NCBI RefSeq assembly: GCF_014132355.1 | Contig: NZ_BLZO01000171.1 | Coordinates: 52,837-116,836 of the forward strand | Origin: Okeania sp. KiyG1 | GTDB taxonomy: Bacteria > Cyanobacteriota > Cyanobacteriia > Cyanobacteriales > Microcoleaceae | Direction: 5' to 3' | Length of the DNA: 64,000 nucleotides | Shown: piece after piece, positions 9,358 to 18,937 of the stretch | How the letters are laid out: each line of letters begins with the position of its first letter | Numbering within the stretch: position 1 is the stretch's first letter | The notes under the pieces: model-generated | Database searches by the model: none | Seen by the model: only the letters and a program-made list of their open reading frames with translations | Told to the model about the DNA's origin: nothing | Made by a program: the position numbers and the translations under genes

Positions 9358-10605
9358 ATGGAAAAAGAGTGTAACTATTATGAAGTTCTAGGAGTATCAC
9401 AAAATGCTTCCACAGAACAGATTAAAAAAGCTTATCATAGCCTAGCACGCCAGTATCATCCTGATGTAAATCCAGGAGATATAAATGCAGCAGAAAAATT
9501 TAAAGAAATCAACTCAATGTATGAAATTCTTTCCGATCCATTGAGGCGATCGCAATACGATAAAACCGTAGGAGAAGCTAAAGAACTATATAAACAAGGA
9601 GTTGCAAAAAGTCAGCTTGGAGATTATCAAGGTGCAATAGTAGATTACACAAAAGCACTAGAAATTAACTCTAACTGGGCAGAAGTTTTGTATCACAGAG
9701 GATTTGCTAATTATAAACTGCAAGATTACCGGAGTGCCGATCTTGATTATACAAAGGCATTATTTTTAGACCCAAATTTAGTAGAAGTTTATTATTATCG
9801 GGGTCTATGTCGTATGAAATTAAGATACATTCAGGCGGGTATGGAAGACTATAGCAAAGCATTAGAAATAAATCCCTATTTTGCTCATGTTTATTATCAA
9901 CGTGGTTTAGTTTATCTAGAGTTGCAAGAACATCGTCTGGCAATAATTGATTTTAAAAAAGCTGCTCAACTTTTTGCAGATCAAGGAGATAAAGCTAATT
10001 CTCAAAGAGCGCTAGAAGCTATTAAAAATTTACGCCATTTTTCATGGTTAGAAAAACTAGAAATATTTCAGACAACTTTTCAGGATGCTTGGATAGCAGT
10101 AAAGATTTTTCTTCCTAATCCCATAGGAGGTTTATTACCAGCTTTTACTAAGTTAGAACAAAGAAGAGCATTTAATGTAGCAGTTTTATTGGGCATAATA
10201 TTTGAAATTTGCTTTGTAGTAGGAATTAGTCTGATTTTACAGAGATTAGATCAAGCAAATCATACAGAACTTTTATTATTAATAATTATCGGTATTATTC
10301 CCTTTGTAAATTTGACAGTTACAAGTGGTTTTGCCAGACTTATTTTCAAAGCTGATGGTAGTTTAACAGGAGATTTATTTACAGCAGGTGCATCACTATT
10401 ACCTCTAGGTTTGATGGTGCTAGTCAGTGGAATTTTAAATAATTGGGTAATTAGTATTATTTTAGCTATTTTTGCTTTGTGTTATACAATTTTAACTATG
10501 TATAGTGGTTGCCAAAAAATTTCTAATATTTCTGAAGAAAAATCAGCTATAACACTACCTATTATGTTCCTTCTGACTGGGTTGCCATTTGCTTTAATTA
10601 ATTAA
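9358..10605 (+). CDS. DnaJ-domain TPR protein with C-terminal membrane segments
   Basis: The 415-residue protein opens with a complete J domain (residues about 5-70) with the HPD motif at 34-36, needed to stimulate DnaK ATPase. Three to four TPR repeats follow (about 75-210), with periodic 'YxKALEIN' and 'YYxRGL' signatures. From about 270 to the end there are four or five hydrophobic segments, so the protein is probably membrane-anchored with the J domain and TPRs in the cytoplasm. It lacks the G/F and zinc regions of a true DnaJ. It would recruit DnaK to clients at a membrane; which clients is unknown. ATG 9358 is used directly. Flanks are repeat DNA, so it looks monocistronic. Confidence 0.85.
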   Translation: MEKECNYYEVLGVSQNASTEQIKKAYHSLARQYHPDVNPGDINAAEKFKEINSMYEILSDPLRRSQYDKTVGEAKELYKQGVAKSQLGDYQGAIVDYTKALEINSNWAEVLYHRGFANYKLQDYRSADLDYTKALFLDPNLVEVYYYRGLCRMKLRYIQAGMEDYSKALEINPYFAHVYYQRGLVYLELQEHRLAIIDFKKAAQLFADQGDKANSQRALEAIKNLRHFSWLEKLEIFQTTFQDAWIAVKIFLPNPIGGLLPAFTKLEQRRAFNVAVLLGIIFEICFVVGISLILQRLDQANHTELLLLIIIGIIPFVNLTVTSGFARLIFKADGSLTGDLFTAGASLLPLGLMVLVSGILNNWVISIILAIFALCYTILTMYSGCQKISNISEEKSAITLPIMFLLTGLPFALIN

Positions 10606-11000
10606 AGGGTAGGAGTCATTTCAGTTATCAGTTATCAGTTATCAGTTATCAGTTATCAGTACCTCTGACTTTAGGCAGAGGCTTAAAATATTGAAGTTGA
10701 TTTTTTCTTGGTCGATTGGATATGGCGAGGAAACCCGCTCTTATCAGAGCCGCTCCGCAGTCCGCCATCCCACCCTACTGGACTGACACACCTTAAATGG
10801 TGCATTAGAAAATGGGGAGATGGGGAGATGGGGGATGGGGGATGGGGTGACGAAAAAAGCTAATGCACTATTTTAGGTGAAACAATCCACTACGGGAAGC
10901 TCCGCTACGACCACTGTCTTGGTCAATTGGATATGGCGAGGGGACCCGCTCTTGACAGAGCCGCTCCGAATTGCGCCATCCCTCGACCCCTTTTTCATCC
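10606..11000. repeat. Heptamer tandem repeat, MITE-E and two R1 repeats
   Basis: Bases 10619-10660 are a tandem heptamer (cagttat)n. Bases about 10780-10895 form a small element with ends 'ggactgacacaccttaaatg' and, inverted, 'cactattttaggtgaaac', the same ends as the elements at 43205 and 43466 (MITE-E). They enclose a G-rich simple repeat. R1 copies sit at about 10707-10770 and 10917-10995. No gene. Confidence 0.55.
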
Positions 11001-11380
11001 CCTTGTAGAGCGGTAGCTCGCGGCGCAGCCAAGGGGAGACTTGAGACCTAATTTTTTGGTCAGGAGTCAGGATAATTATAGAACCCTTATGGTATCTTTG
11101 TCTGCAATGAAATTTTTGAGTTACGAGTCGAGAATGGAATAGAGTAGAGGCTTTTTTTGGCAGGAATAAAGATTGAAAAATGTTCCCTTGCTCCCTTAGC
11201 GAATAATTAAGCTTTAAAGCCTCTCACTCGCCCTGGAGAAGCAAGAAAAAATTTTCCTTTTATTCAATCCTCTTCCTTTTAGGGAGAGGTAATTCTTAAT
11301 TATCCATTATTGAATCCCCTGCTTTTAAGATGATAATTAGATTTTTCCCATCATTAAATCTTTTGGTCTATCCCTCCTAG
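11001..11380. other. Non-coding spacer with R2-like fragment
   Basis: About 11205-11300 is a degenerate R2 element ('taaagcctctcac' to 'ttttagggagagg'). Nothing else recognisable; no ORF of note. Confidence 0.4.
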
Positions 11381-11523
11381 GGTGGAAAATTTCCCATATT
11401 TTCATTTTATGAAGCTTATAAAAACGACAAAGGATATAAGGTTCCATCCTCCCCCAAATTGTGATACAATAATATTTAAATGGGGTCTTTCGCCTATACG
11501 CATGACTTTTTATTCAACTAAAC
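11381..11523 (+). repeat. 145-bp direct repeat, copy 1
   Basis: A roughly 143-base block ('catattttcattttat', 'ggatataaggttccatcctc', 'aaattgtgatacaataatat', 'cgcatgactttttattcaac') recurs at 11812-11961 in the same orientation with few changes and a small insertion. It contains an inverted-repeat-poor, AT-rich core and no ORF. Confidence 0.7.
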
Positions 11524-11811
11524 TTCCTTACCAAGAGACAATCAAAGATTGAGGAATTTTTCCCAGAAGCAATACCAAAAATCTTTTCATCTTGTATAAC
11601 TTCCCCTAAACGGTTAGTTTTTTTTTCTTCATCAAATCTTTCCATCCATTCCTCCTCATATCATGTCCGGTAGCATCGGTATTGTAAGCGTGAAGATAAG
11701 GAAGAAGGAAGAAGGAAGAGGGAAGAAGGCTTAAAAGCTTGAAAAAACGTAAATTTCCTGTAGATATTCACCCTTGATTTTACACAAACGCGCCCCAGCG
11801 GACATGGTATC

Positions 11812-11961
11812 ACTGGAAAATTACCCATATTTTCATTTTATTAAGCTCATAAAAAATCGGCGCGTCAAAGGATATAAGGTTCCATCCTCCCCCAAATTGT
11901 GATACAATAATATTTAAATGGGGTGATTCGCCTATGCGCATGACTTTTTATTCAACCAAAG
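11812..11961 (+). repeat. 145-bp direct repeat, copy 2
   Basis: Second copy of the block at 11381-11523. The 290 bases between the copies hold a C/T-rich heptamer tract and one 'atatcatgtccgg' MITE-B end (about 11656). The function is unknown. Confidence 0.7.
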
Positions 11962-12029
11962 AGAGTATAGTTTAGAGGGCGATCGCTCAGGTTGTAGAAA
12001 GGAAAATCAATGTCAAGAATTTAGAATTT

Positions 12030-12160
12030 ATAATTTAGAATTACCTCTTCTTGAAAAGAAGAGGATTGACTCAAAGGAAAATTAATTCATTGTTTCTCCT
12101 TTAAAGGAGAGGCTTTAAACCTTAATTATTCGGTAAAATTTAAGGTAATTCTGCATAGTA
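12030..12160. repeat. R2 two-hairpin element
   Basis: The two hairpins are 'cctcttcttgaaaagaagagg' (first 12 bases pairing with the rest) and 'tctcctttaaaggaga', joined by 'attgactcaaaggaaaat' and ending near 'ttattcggtaaa'. Other copies lie at 8690, 15750-16110, 33330-33490, 35930-36020 and 48580-48690. No coding capacity. Confidence 0.6.
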
Positions 12161-12237
12161 GAACAAGCAATGCCCAGTGCAGGATCCTGCCTGCGAGGGA
12201 GTAAGATGCTCCCACTACCGTGTCTGGAAACAAAAAT

Positions 12238-12472
12238 AATTAGGGTTTGCTGAAAAAGTCTTTTTTAAGGAGTAGGGGACCCACCCTAACCCCTCCCAGG
12301 AGGGGAAAAGGGGAGTAGGGGAGTAGGGGAGAATTTTTTTGCCCAACTATGCGCTAAAAATGCGCTCCATGCATGAGTATGAAGAGCTGAAAATAATGTA
12401 CTTTTTCAATACCTAAAAAGGCTAAAACCTTTATCTGGCAATTATTTGAAATTTAATCAGCAAACTCTAATT
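12238..12472. mobile_element. MITE-A copy
   Basis: This 235-base element has terminal inverted repeats 'attagggtttgctgaaaaag' on the left and 'aatcagcaaactctaatt' on the right. The interior is non-coding and shares 'gcatgaagagctgaaaa' and 'ctaaaacctttatctg' with copies at 16277, 18051, 33941 and 53626. It ends about 70 bases from the pyk stop codon. Confidence 0.7.
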
Positions 12473-12538
12473 ACAATGCATCACCATGACAACGGACTAC
12501 CACCAAGCTGATGACTATTCACTCACCTTTAACATGAA

Positions 12539-14302
12539 CTATCTTCGAGTAGCACCTGAATATACCGTACCTCTCTGAGCATCCAAAGTCAAAATCGTGC
12601 CATCGCGAACCACATTGGTAGCATTCTTCACCCCCACAATAACCGGCAACCCCAAACGTAAACCAATAATTGCAGCATGACTGGTAATACTATCCTCCTC
12701 CGTTACTACTCCTGCTGCTTTTTGCATTACCTCCACAAATTCAGCATCTGTGTGATTAACTACCAAAATTTCTCCAGGATTAAAATCTCGGACTTCTTTT
12801 ACACTATGAGCAACACGAGCGCGACCACTAACATATCCCTGACCAATACCAGTACCTTGACCTAACACTGCAGTCACCACTTCAACCTTAAGCAAGTCGG
12901 TTGAACCCGCCACACCTTGAATTGTACCTGCAGTCATAACCACTAAATCTCCATCAAATAATAACTCCTTCTCCTGAGCAACACTAATTGCAGATTGAAA
13001 AGTCTGACCTGCAGAAGCTAAGTCTAACACCAGTAATGGTTTTATTCCCCAAACCAGTTGTAACTGCCTAGCAACATCTACATGAGGAGTCACTGCCAAA
13101 ATAGGAGTTTTTGGTCGAAACTTAGAAACATTTCGCGCTGTTGCACCTGTCTTAGTCAAAGTCATAATAGCTGCAGCATCTATCTTTTCTGCAATTTGAC
13201 CCACAGCTTGGCTAATTGCATTAGGAATTGAATGACCTGTATCATTCATACTAGAAACATTGCAAGTAATAATTTCCTGCTCAATGCGTTTAGCGATCGT
13301 TGCCATTGTTGCCACCGCCTCCACAGGATAATTACCTACTGCTGTCTCATTAGATAACATTACTGCATCCGTACCATCAATAATTGCATTTGCCACATCA
13401 GAAATTTCAGCACGGGTAGCACGGGGGTTATTCGCCATACTATCTAACATTTGCGTAGCAGTAATGACAGGAATTCCCATTCGGTTAGATGTTGATATCA
13501 GTCGCTTTTGCAAAAGTGGCACTTCTTCTGCTGGCAACTCCACTCCTAAGTCACCACGAGCAACCATTACCCCATTACACAAAGCCAAAATTTCTTCCAT
13601 TTGTTCGATCGCTTCGTGTTTTTCAATTTTTGCTACCACAGGAACCTTTTTTCCCGCATTAGCAATTAATTGTTTAATCTCTAAAACATCCTGGGGGTTT
13701 CGCACAAAACTTAATGCTACCCAGTCTACTCCTTGGTCAAGACCAAACATTAAGTCTTTTCGGTCTTTGTTTGTCAGTGCTTTAATTGAGAGATAAACCC
13801 CAGGAAAATTCACACCTTTATTATTAGAAAGAGGACCACCAACTACAACTCGACAATGTAGTTGTTTCTCTGCTTTGTCTACTTTTTCAACCAACATTTC
13901 TACTTTGCCATCATCAAGGAGAATTTTGGCTCCTTCTGGCACTTCATCTGCTAGGGGTTCATAAGTCACAGAAGACATTTCTTGAGTTCCAGCCATTAAG
14001 TGACTGGTTAAAATAAATGGATCGCCCCGTTTTAGAGATATTGAACCAGTTTCAAATTTTCCTAATCTAATTTTTGGCCCCTGAAGGTCTTGCAAGATGG
14101 CTACAGGTTGATTTAGCTCAAAAGAAGTTTGTCTAATTAATCGAATACTGCGTTGGTGATCTTCATGGGTTCCATGAGAAAAGTTAAGTCTTAGGGTTGT
14201 TGCACCAGCTTTGATTAACTCCCGAAGTACATCAGGCTTAGTAGTAGATGGGCCAATAGTTGCTACAATTTTAGTTCGGCGTAAGCCATTTTGCAGTTGC
14301 AT
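12539..14302 (-). CDS. pyk: Pyruvate kinase with PEP-utilising C-terminal domain
   Basis: This 587-residue enzyme transfers phosphate from phosphoenolpyruvate to ADP in the last step of glycolysis. The N-terminal 'RTKIVATIGPST' and 'LRLNFSHG' blocks, the Mg/K-binding 'MVARGDLGVELP' and the following 'TATQMLDSM' are canonical. About 110 extra residues at the C-terminus (from about 480) carry the 'TSHAAI' motif of the PEP-utiliser phosphohistidine domain, a fusion common in cyanobacterial and Bacillus-type pyruvate kinases. The start is ATG at 14302, and the ORF is intact. It is divergent from crtR across a 480-base spacer. Confidence 0.97.
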   Translation of the reverse strand: MQLQNGLRRTKIVATIGPSTTKPDVLRELIKAGATTLRLNFSHGTHEDHQRSIRLIRQTSFELNQPVAILQDLQGPKIRLGKFETGSISLKRGDPFILTSHLMAGTQEMSSVTYEPLADEVPEGAKILLDDGKVEMLVEKVDKAEKQLHCRVVVGGPLSNNKGVNFPGVYLSIKALTNKDRKDLMFGLDQGVDWVALSFVRNPQDVLEIKQLIANAGKKVPVVAKIEKHEAIEQMEEILALCNGVMVARGDLGVELPAEEVPLLQKRLISTSNRMGIPVITATQMLDSMANNPRATRAEISDVANAIIDGTDAVMLSNETAVGNYPVEAVATMATIAKRIEQEIITCNVSSMNDTGHSIPNAISQAVGQIAEKIDAAAIMTLTKTGATARNVSKFRPKTPILAVTPHVDVARQLQLVWGIKPLLVLDLASAGQTFQSAISVAQEKELLFDGDLVVMTAGTIQGVAGSTDLLKVEVVTAVLGQGTGIGQGYVSGRARVAHSVKEVRDFNPGEILVVNHTDAEFVEVMQKAAGVVTEEDSITSHAAIIGLRLGLPVIVGVKNATNVVRDGTILTLDAQRGTVYSGATRR

Positions 14303-14785
14303 AATTTCAAAGTTTTAATAGTAATAGGTTAAAAGTGATATGTTTGATTTTTAATTATTTCTGAATAGTAATTACGCTATATACAATGTTGAAAAAATAA
14401 ATGATATTTATTTAATCATTCAAGAAAGATAGTTAATTAACTCTGGGACAAAGTTATTATAGTGCCTAATTTATTTATGACGATATTACTAGGCGAGATT
14501 GATATCTTAGACTACCATACTTAAAGAATATCAATGCAACTATTAATAATTACTTTTTACTCTTAAAATTATTTAGTTAGCAACAATCTGTATTTTTCTA
14601 ATTTAAGTTTTAGGATCGGGGTATCAGTTATGGGGATCGCGATTAAATTTATTTAATTTCTCCCATAACCAAAGATTCTAATTATTTTGTTTATATTAAT
14701 ATTATTTCATATATCTTTACAAAGTTTTGCCTATATCGTATTGTAATAAAAAAGTCTAAATTAATATAGAGGAGTGCAAATCAAA
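14303..14785. other. Divergent pyk-crtR intergenic region
   Basis: AT-rich spacer between two divergently transcribed genes, so it should hold both promoters. No strong -35/-10 pair stands out. 'gaggag' at 14768-14773 is the probable crtR ribosome binding site. No repeat family of the window is recognised here. Confidence 0.5.
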
Positions 14786-15691
14786 ATGTTAGAGGCAGGG
14801 CTGCAGACGACAGTCCCAAGAGAGTTACTAAGCCCGTCTGGAGGCTTAAATACTAACTTACTCATGTTTTTGAGTGCTATAGGAATAATAATTTCCTCAA
14901 CTTGCGGTTACTGGTACTGGCACTTTCCTGGCTGGTGTTGCTTCTTGATGAATGTTCTAGCCTTACATATGGCAGGAACAGTAATTCACGATGCGTCCCA
15001 TAACTCAGCCCATAAGGATCGCTTAGTTAATGCTATTTTAGGTCATGGCAGTGCCTTGATGTTAGGTTTTGCTTTCCCAGTATTTACCAGAGTACATCTA
15101 CAGCATCATGCCCACGTTAACGACCCAGAAAATGACCCAGATCATTTTGTTTCTACTGGTGGCCCCTTATGGCTAATTGCAGCCCGCTTTTTCTACCATG
15201 AAATCTTCTTTTTTAAAAGACGACTTTGGCGAAAGTTTGAACTCTGGGAGTGGTTTTTCAGCCGTTTAGTAGTATTCACAATTATAGGTGTGTCCATATA
15301 TTTTGGGTTTGTGGATTATATTTTAAATTATTGGTTTTCTCCTGCTTTAGTTGTTGGTTTAGCTCTAGGGTTATTTTTTGATTATTTACCTCATCGTCCT
15401 TTTCAGGAACGCGATCGCTGGCACAATGCTAGAGTTTATCCAAGTGGCTTTCTCAATATTCTAATTTGTGGACAGAACTATCATTTAATTCATCATTTAT
15501 GGCCTTCTATACCTTGGTATAATTACAAACCTGCTTATGAAGTTATGAAACCATTATTAGATGTTAAGGGTTCCCCTCAATCTTTAGGATTATTGCAAGG
15601 AAAAAATTTTTGGAGCTTTCTGTATGATATTTTTTTAGGAATTAGGTTTCATAAGCACCAGCAAGTTCAACCCCAGGAAAAGGTTCAGTAA
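14786..15691 (+). CDS. crtR: Beta-carotene hydroxylase CrtR
   Basis: The protein (about 301 residues) belongs to the membrane di-iron desaturase/hydroxylase superfamily and matches cyanobacterial CrtR, which hydroxylates the beta-ionone rings to make zeaxanthin and related xanthophylls. The His clusters that bind the di-iron centre are visible: HDASHNSAH, HLQHHAHVND, DYLPHRPF and HLIHHLWPSIPW. Hydrophobic segments near residues 25-55, 80-100 and 165-205 fit a thylakoid or envelope membrane protein. The frame is open from GTG 14774, but that start lies directly on the Shine-Dalgarno-like gagg, so ATG 14786 is preferred. It stands alone downstream of the pyk-crtR divergent region. Confidence 0.92.
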   Translation: MLEAGLQTTVPRELLSPSGGLNTNLLMFLSAIGIIISSTCGYWYWHFPGWCCFLMNVLALHMAGTVIHDASHNSAHKDRLVNAILGHGSALMLGFAFPVFTRVHLQHHAHVNDPENDPDHFVSTGGPLWLIAARFFYHEIFFFKRRLWRKFELWEWFFSRLVVFTIIGVSIYFGFVDYILNYWFSPALVVGLALGLFFDYLPHRPFQERDRWHNARVYPSGFLNILICGQNYHLIHHLWPSIPWYNYKPAYEVMKPLLDVKGSPQSLGLLQGKNFWSFLYDIFLGIRFHKHQQVQPQEKVQ

Positions 15692-16276
15692 GGGATAATG
15701 GATAATGGATAATGAATAATGAATAATGAATAATGAATAATGAATAATGAATAATTACCTCTCCCTTTTAGGGCTATGCTTTATAAACATCTTTCTTAAC
15801 ATAAAACTTGACACAATCAACAAGTTATGTACTAGCCTTTCAAAGATTTTTGCTAGAGAAAAAGTGTATTAAAAAGTAGATTTTTTTGATAACTTAAGTA
15901 GTTTTTCCTATCTAAATTGATTCTTTCTCCCTTCTCCCCTACTCCCTACTCCCCTACTCCCCTACTACACACAAGGTTTTCAGGAGTTCCTTATAAGGGA
16001 TAGCTTTTAGGGAGAGGATTGACCAATAAGGAAAAAATTTATTTTTTTCCCTTGAAAGGGGAGGCTTTTAAGCATAATTATTTAATTATTTAATTATTAA
16101 TTATTCGGTAAATTAACATTATAAAAAACTAAGTCTCACCAATAATTTTTTGGCAGATAATTGAATAATATTTTTGTTAGTTATTGTGATTAATTTTACC
16201 GATATTTATTTCCTTTTTTCTAGTAGATGAATTTTTAGATAGGCAGAATTTTTTTGATGATTATTGATGGCTTCTA
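15692..16276. repeat. Repeat spacer: (ataatga)n, split R2 element
   Basis: A heptamer tract (ataatga)n occupies about 15700-15752. R2 element halves at 15755-15775 and 16005-16105 are separated by about 230 bases that include an 'actcccctactcc' tandem tract (about 15925-15965), so an R2 copy has been split by an insertion. No gene. Confidence 0.5.
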
Positions 16277-16466
16277 AATAGGGTTTGCTGAAAAAGTCTT
16301 TTTTAAGGAGTTAGTGGAGTAGGGGAGAATTTTTTTTCCCAACTCTCGCTCAAAATACGCTCCTTTTTGAGCATGAAGAGCTGAAAACCAGGTATTTTTT
16401 CAAGACCATTAAAGTCTAAAACCTTTACCAGTAAATGGTTTGATATTTCTTCAGCAAGCACTAAAT
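16277..16466. mobile_element. MITE-A copy (short, 190 bp)
   Basis: Left end 'atagggtttgctgaaaaag', right end 'ttcagcaagcactaaat'. It shares the 'gcatgaagagctgaaaa' interior with the other copies and is deleted relative to them. Confidence 0.65.
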
Positions 16467-16645
16467 ACCATTAGGTCTGGGAGCCAATCATCAAGAATAG
16501 AGAAAATTTGAAACTTAACTAATATCTTTTAAATACATATTATCAGAAGAATACCATAGCACTACCAATTTTTTTGATCGGCATTTAGCTGCTAGAAGAA
16601 TAATTTGATCGACATCAAAATTATTCTATTTTTCAAGGAAATATA

Positions 16646-17017
16646 ATGAACAAAAATGTAATTATCAGATTATTTATTTTATTAATTTTATTAGCTGGAA
16701 TATTTATAGGATTATGGTTGATGCTGCAAAATAGCTCGCCTTCTGAACAAGCGAAAATATTAGAAAAAGTCTATAAAAAAGGTAATTATATTGAAGCAGT
16801 AATTTGGTTAATTTTTTCAGGTGCTTTTGCTATATCCGCGATTAAAAATAGCGGTATAATTAGATTACATAGAATAGTAGCAACATTCACATTTTTGTTA
16901 TTTGGCTTATCCGATATTGTGGAAGTACAAACTGGAGCTTGGTGGCATCCTTGGTGGTTATTTGTTTGGAAAAGTTTATGTGTTTTATCTATGTTTTTTT
17001 GCTCATATTTTTTGTGA
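16646..17017 (+). CDS. Small membrane protein of unknown function
   Basis: This 123-residue protein has an N-terminal hydrophobic helix (residues about 6-28) and two or three more (about 50-68, 78-95, 103-122), so it is probably an integral membrane protein with little exposed mass. It starts at ATG 16646 after 'aaggaaat', a fair ribosome binding site. It is 62 bases upstream of the SDR gene in the same orientation and may share its transcript. I do not recognise the family. Confidence 0.6.
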   Translation: MNKNVIIRLFILLILLAGIFIGLWLMLQNSSPSEQAKILEKVYKKGNYIEAVIWLIFSGAFAISAIKNSGIIRLHRIVATFTFLLFGLSDIVEVQTGAWWHPWWLFVWKSLCVLSMFFCSYFL

Positions 17018-17079
17018 AAATTGAATATAAATAACTTGATAGATAGAGGCGATCTGATAATTAGGAACAAAGAATAAAA

Positions 17080-17838
17080 ATGATAAATTTAAGTGGAAAA
17101 ATTATATTAATTACAGGTGCATCCACTGGCATCGGTGCTGCAACAGCGCAAACTCTAGCTAAAGCAGGAGCTAATGTTATTTTACATTACGGTCATAAAC
17201 AACAGGAAGCAGAAGCGATCGCCACTCAAATTGGTCAAGATAAATGTTATTTATTAAAAGCAGACTTAGCAGAAAAAAATGCTGGTGTAAAATTGTGGGT
17301 TGAAGCGATCGCCTGGCAAGGTCGTATTGATATTCTGGTGAATAATGCTGGAATTTTTGTTGCTGCTAGCGTAGATGATGAAATAGATATTTGGAGCAAT
17401 GCTTGGCAACAAACTTTGCAAGTAAATTTAGTTGCAGTTGCCGATCTATGTCGAGAAGCAATTCGTCATTTTCAGACTCGTGATGGTGGCACTATTATTA
17501 ATATTGCTAGTCGAGCTGCTTTTCGTGGAGACGATCCCCAACATATTCACTATGCAGCTTCTAAAGGTGGGGTGATTTCGCTAACTCGTACTATTGCCCG
17601 TGGTTTTGCCAAGTCTAATATTTTAGCTTATGCTGTTGCACCTGGGTTTGTGCGTACTGAGAGAGTAGAAAGTTATCTTCAACAGGTGGGAGAAGATTTT
17701 GCTACCCGCGATATTCCCTTGGGTAAGCTGGCAACGCCAGAAGATGTTGCTAACGTTGTAGCTTTTTTAGCATCCGGTTTAGCACCTCATGCTACAGGAG
17801 CAACTATTGATATTAATGGCGCTTCTTATGTGTGTTGA
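17080..17838 (+). CDS. Short-chain dehydrogenase/reductase
   Basis: The 252-residue protein is a classical SDR. The nucleotide-binding TGASTGIG motif is at residues 12-19, NNAG at 88-91, the catalytic Ser near 144, and Tyr158/Lys162 lie in HYAASKGG. It resembles FabG-like 3-oxoacyl-ACP reductases and glucose-type dehydrogenases; substrate cannot be read from the sequence. The C-terminus 'GATIDINGASYV' is usual for the family, and length is typical (about 250). NADP preference is not obvious. It may be co-transcribed with the membrane protein just upstream. Confidence 0.88.
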   Translation: MINLSGKIILITGASTGIGAATAQTLAKAGANVILHYGHKQQEAEAIATQIGQDKCYLLKADLAEKNAGVKLWVEAIAWQGRIDILVNNAGIFVAASVDDEIDIWSNAWQQTLQVNLVAVADLCREAIRHFQTRDGGTIINIASRAAFRGDDPQHIHYAASKGGVISLTRTIARGFAKSNILAYAVAPGFVRTERVESYLQQVGEDFATRDIPLGKLATPEDVANVVAFLASGLAPHATGATIDINGASYVC

Positions 17839-17947
17839 AATGTTATCTGCTACATTATGAATGCGGTATGTAGTATAAAGCTAGGAGTCAGGAGTCAGAA
17901 TTCGGGAAGAAATCATAGTGGTAACTGATGAGTCAACAATTAAGTAA

Positions 17948-18433
17948 TATCATGTCCGGTTGAACAGTTATAAATAAATGACGGAGGAGTCAGGAGTCAG
18001 GAATCAGGAGGGAAGAAAAGAGAAGAGAATGAGAAAGTTTTTTTATCACTAATTAGGGTTTGCGCTCAAAAGTCTTGTTGCTGAGGTAGGAGACAACCCA
18101 CCCCTAACCCCTCCCAACCCACCCCTAGCCCCTCCGGTGGAGGGGAGGGGAAGACAGGAGACAGGAGACAACCCACCCCTAACCCCTCCCAACCCACCCC
18201 TAACCCCTCCGGTTGAGGGGAGGGGAAGACAGGAGAAATGGGAATGAGCGAAGAGGTAGGAGCTAAGTTTTGTCCCTGGATTTTTCTGCCATAATCGTCC
18301 CAAAATACTAGCTTTATGCAGCTCAAAAAGCTGAAAACAGGCGCACTTTTTTATACCAAAAAATGCTACAACCAATATCAGTCAATGCTTTGATCTTTAA
18401 TCAGCAAGCCCTAATTATCCGGACATGATATAA
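17948..18433. mobile_element. MITE-B interrupted by a MITE-A (nested)
   Basis: MITE-B ends are 'aatatcatgtccggttgaac' on the left (17948) and its inverse 'ccggacatgatataac' on the right (about 18419-18434). Inside it lies a full MITE-A from 18051 to 18416 with its own inverted ends. The MITE-B interior includes the heptamer (ggagtca)n. The MITE-A copy contains C-rich direct repeats 'cccacccctaacccctcc' that create spurious open frames on the minus strand. Confidence 0.65.
18051..18416. mobile_element. MITE-A copy (long, 366 bp)
   Basis: Ends are 'aattagggtttgc' and 'cagcaagccctaatt'. It is enlarged by two near-identical 60-70 base C/G-rich blocks (about 18090-18160 and 18165-18235). The open frames on the minus strand at 18049-18375 are proline/glycine repeats of this DNA and are not genes. 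Confidence 0.65.
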
Positions 18434-18567
18434 CTGTTTATGTTTAATATTTTCCTAAGAATTTGACAAATGAGAAAAGTCAATGAAGATGATTTATATA
18501 GTAGAGTTGTCGCTAAATAAAGAAAAAAAATCGCTCTAACCTAGGTTGACTCCTAAGAAATAGCCTA

Positions 18568-18773
18568 ATATCATGTCCGGATAAGAGCGTGATGAAAAAA
18601 TCTTCTCTTCTTCTTTCCTCTTTTTCTTCCCTCCTGTAGGGGCGTTAACGATAGTTATGCGCAAGCTTTCGGCAGTTTGCTTGCGCATAGCTCCGAATGG
18701 CGCCCCTGCTCCTGACTCCTGACTCCTGACTCCTCTCTCGTTATTTATAACTATTCAACCGGACATAATATAA
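18568..18773. mobile_element. MITE-B copy
   Basis: This unit of about 206 bases has ends 'aatatcatgtccggataaga' and, inverted, 'ccggacataatata'. Inside are a short palindromic repeat ('atgcgcaagctttcggcag'-type) and a (gactcct)n heptamer tract. No ORF. The remaining DNA up to the next gene's stop codon is AT-rich without recognisable features. Confidence 0.65.
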
Positions 18774-18937
18774 CTATTTGTAGCAAACAGTTATCAAATT
18801 GGTATCATACACGCTCTCTAGCAACACCGAAAAAAATATAGCAGTTCTCAGTTCATGCTCAGAATTAAATATTGAGCATTAAAAACTAAAAACCGCTTGC
18901 TATTTTTTATTAAAATATTAAATTGGGGAGATAAAAA

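Noticed and set aside
18049-18375. Two Pro/Gly-rich minus-strand proteins
   Set aside because: They are translations of the C-rich direct repeats inside a MITE-A copy, in overlapping frames.
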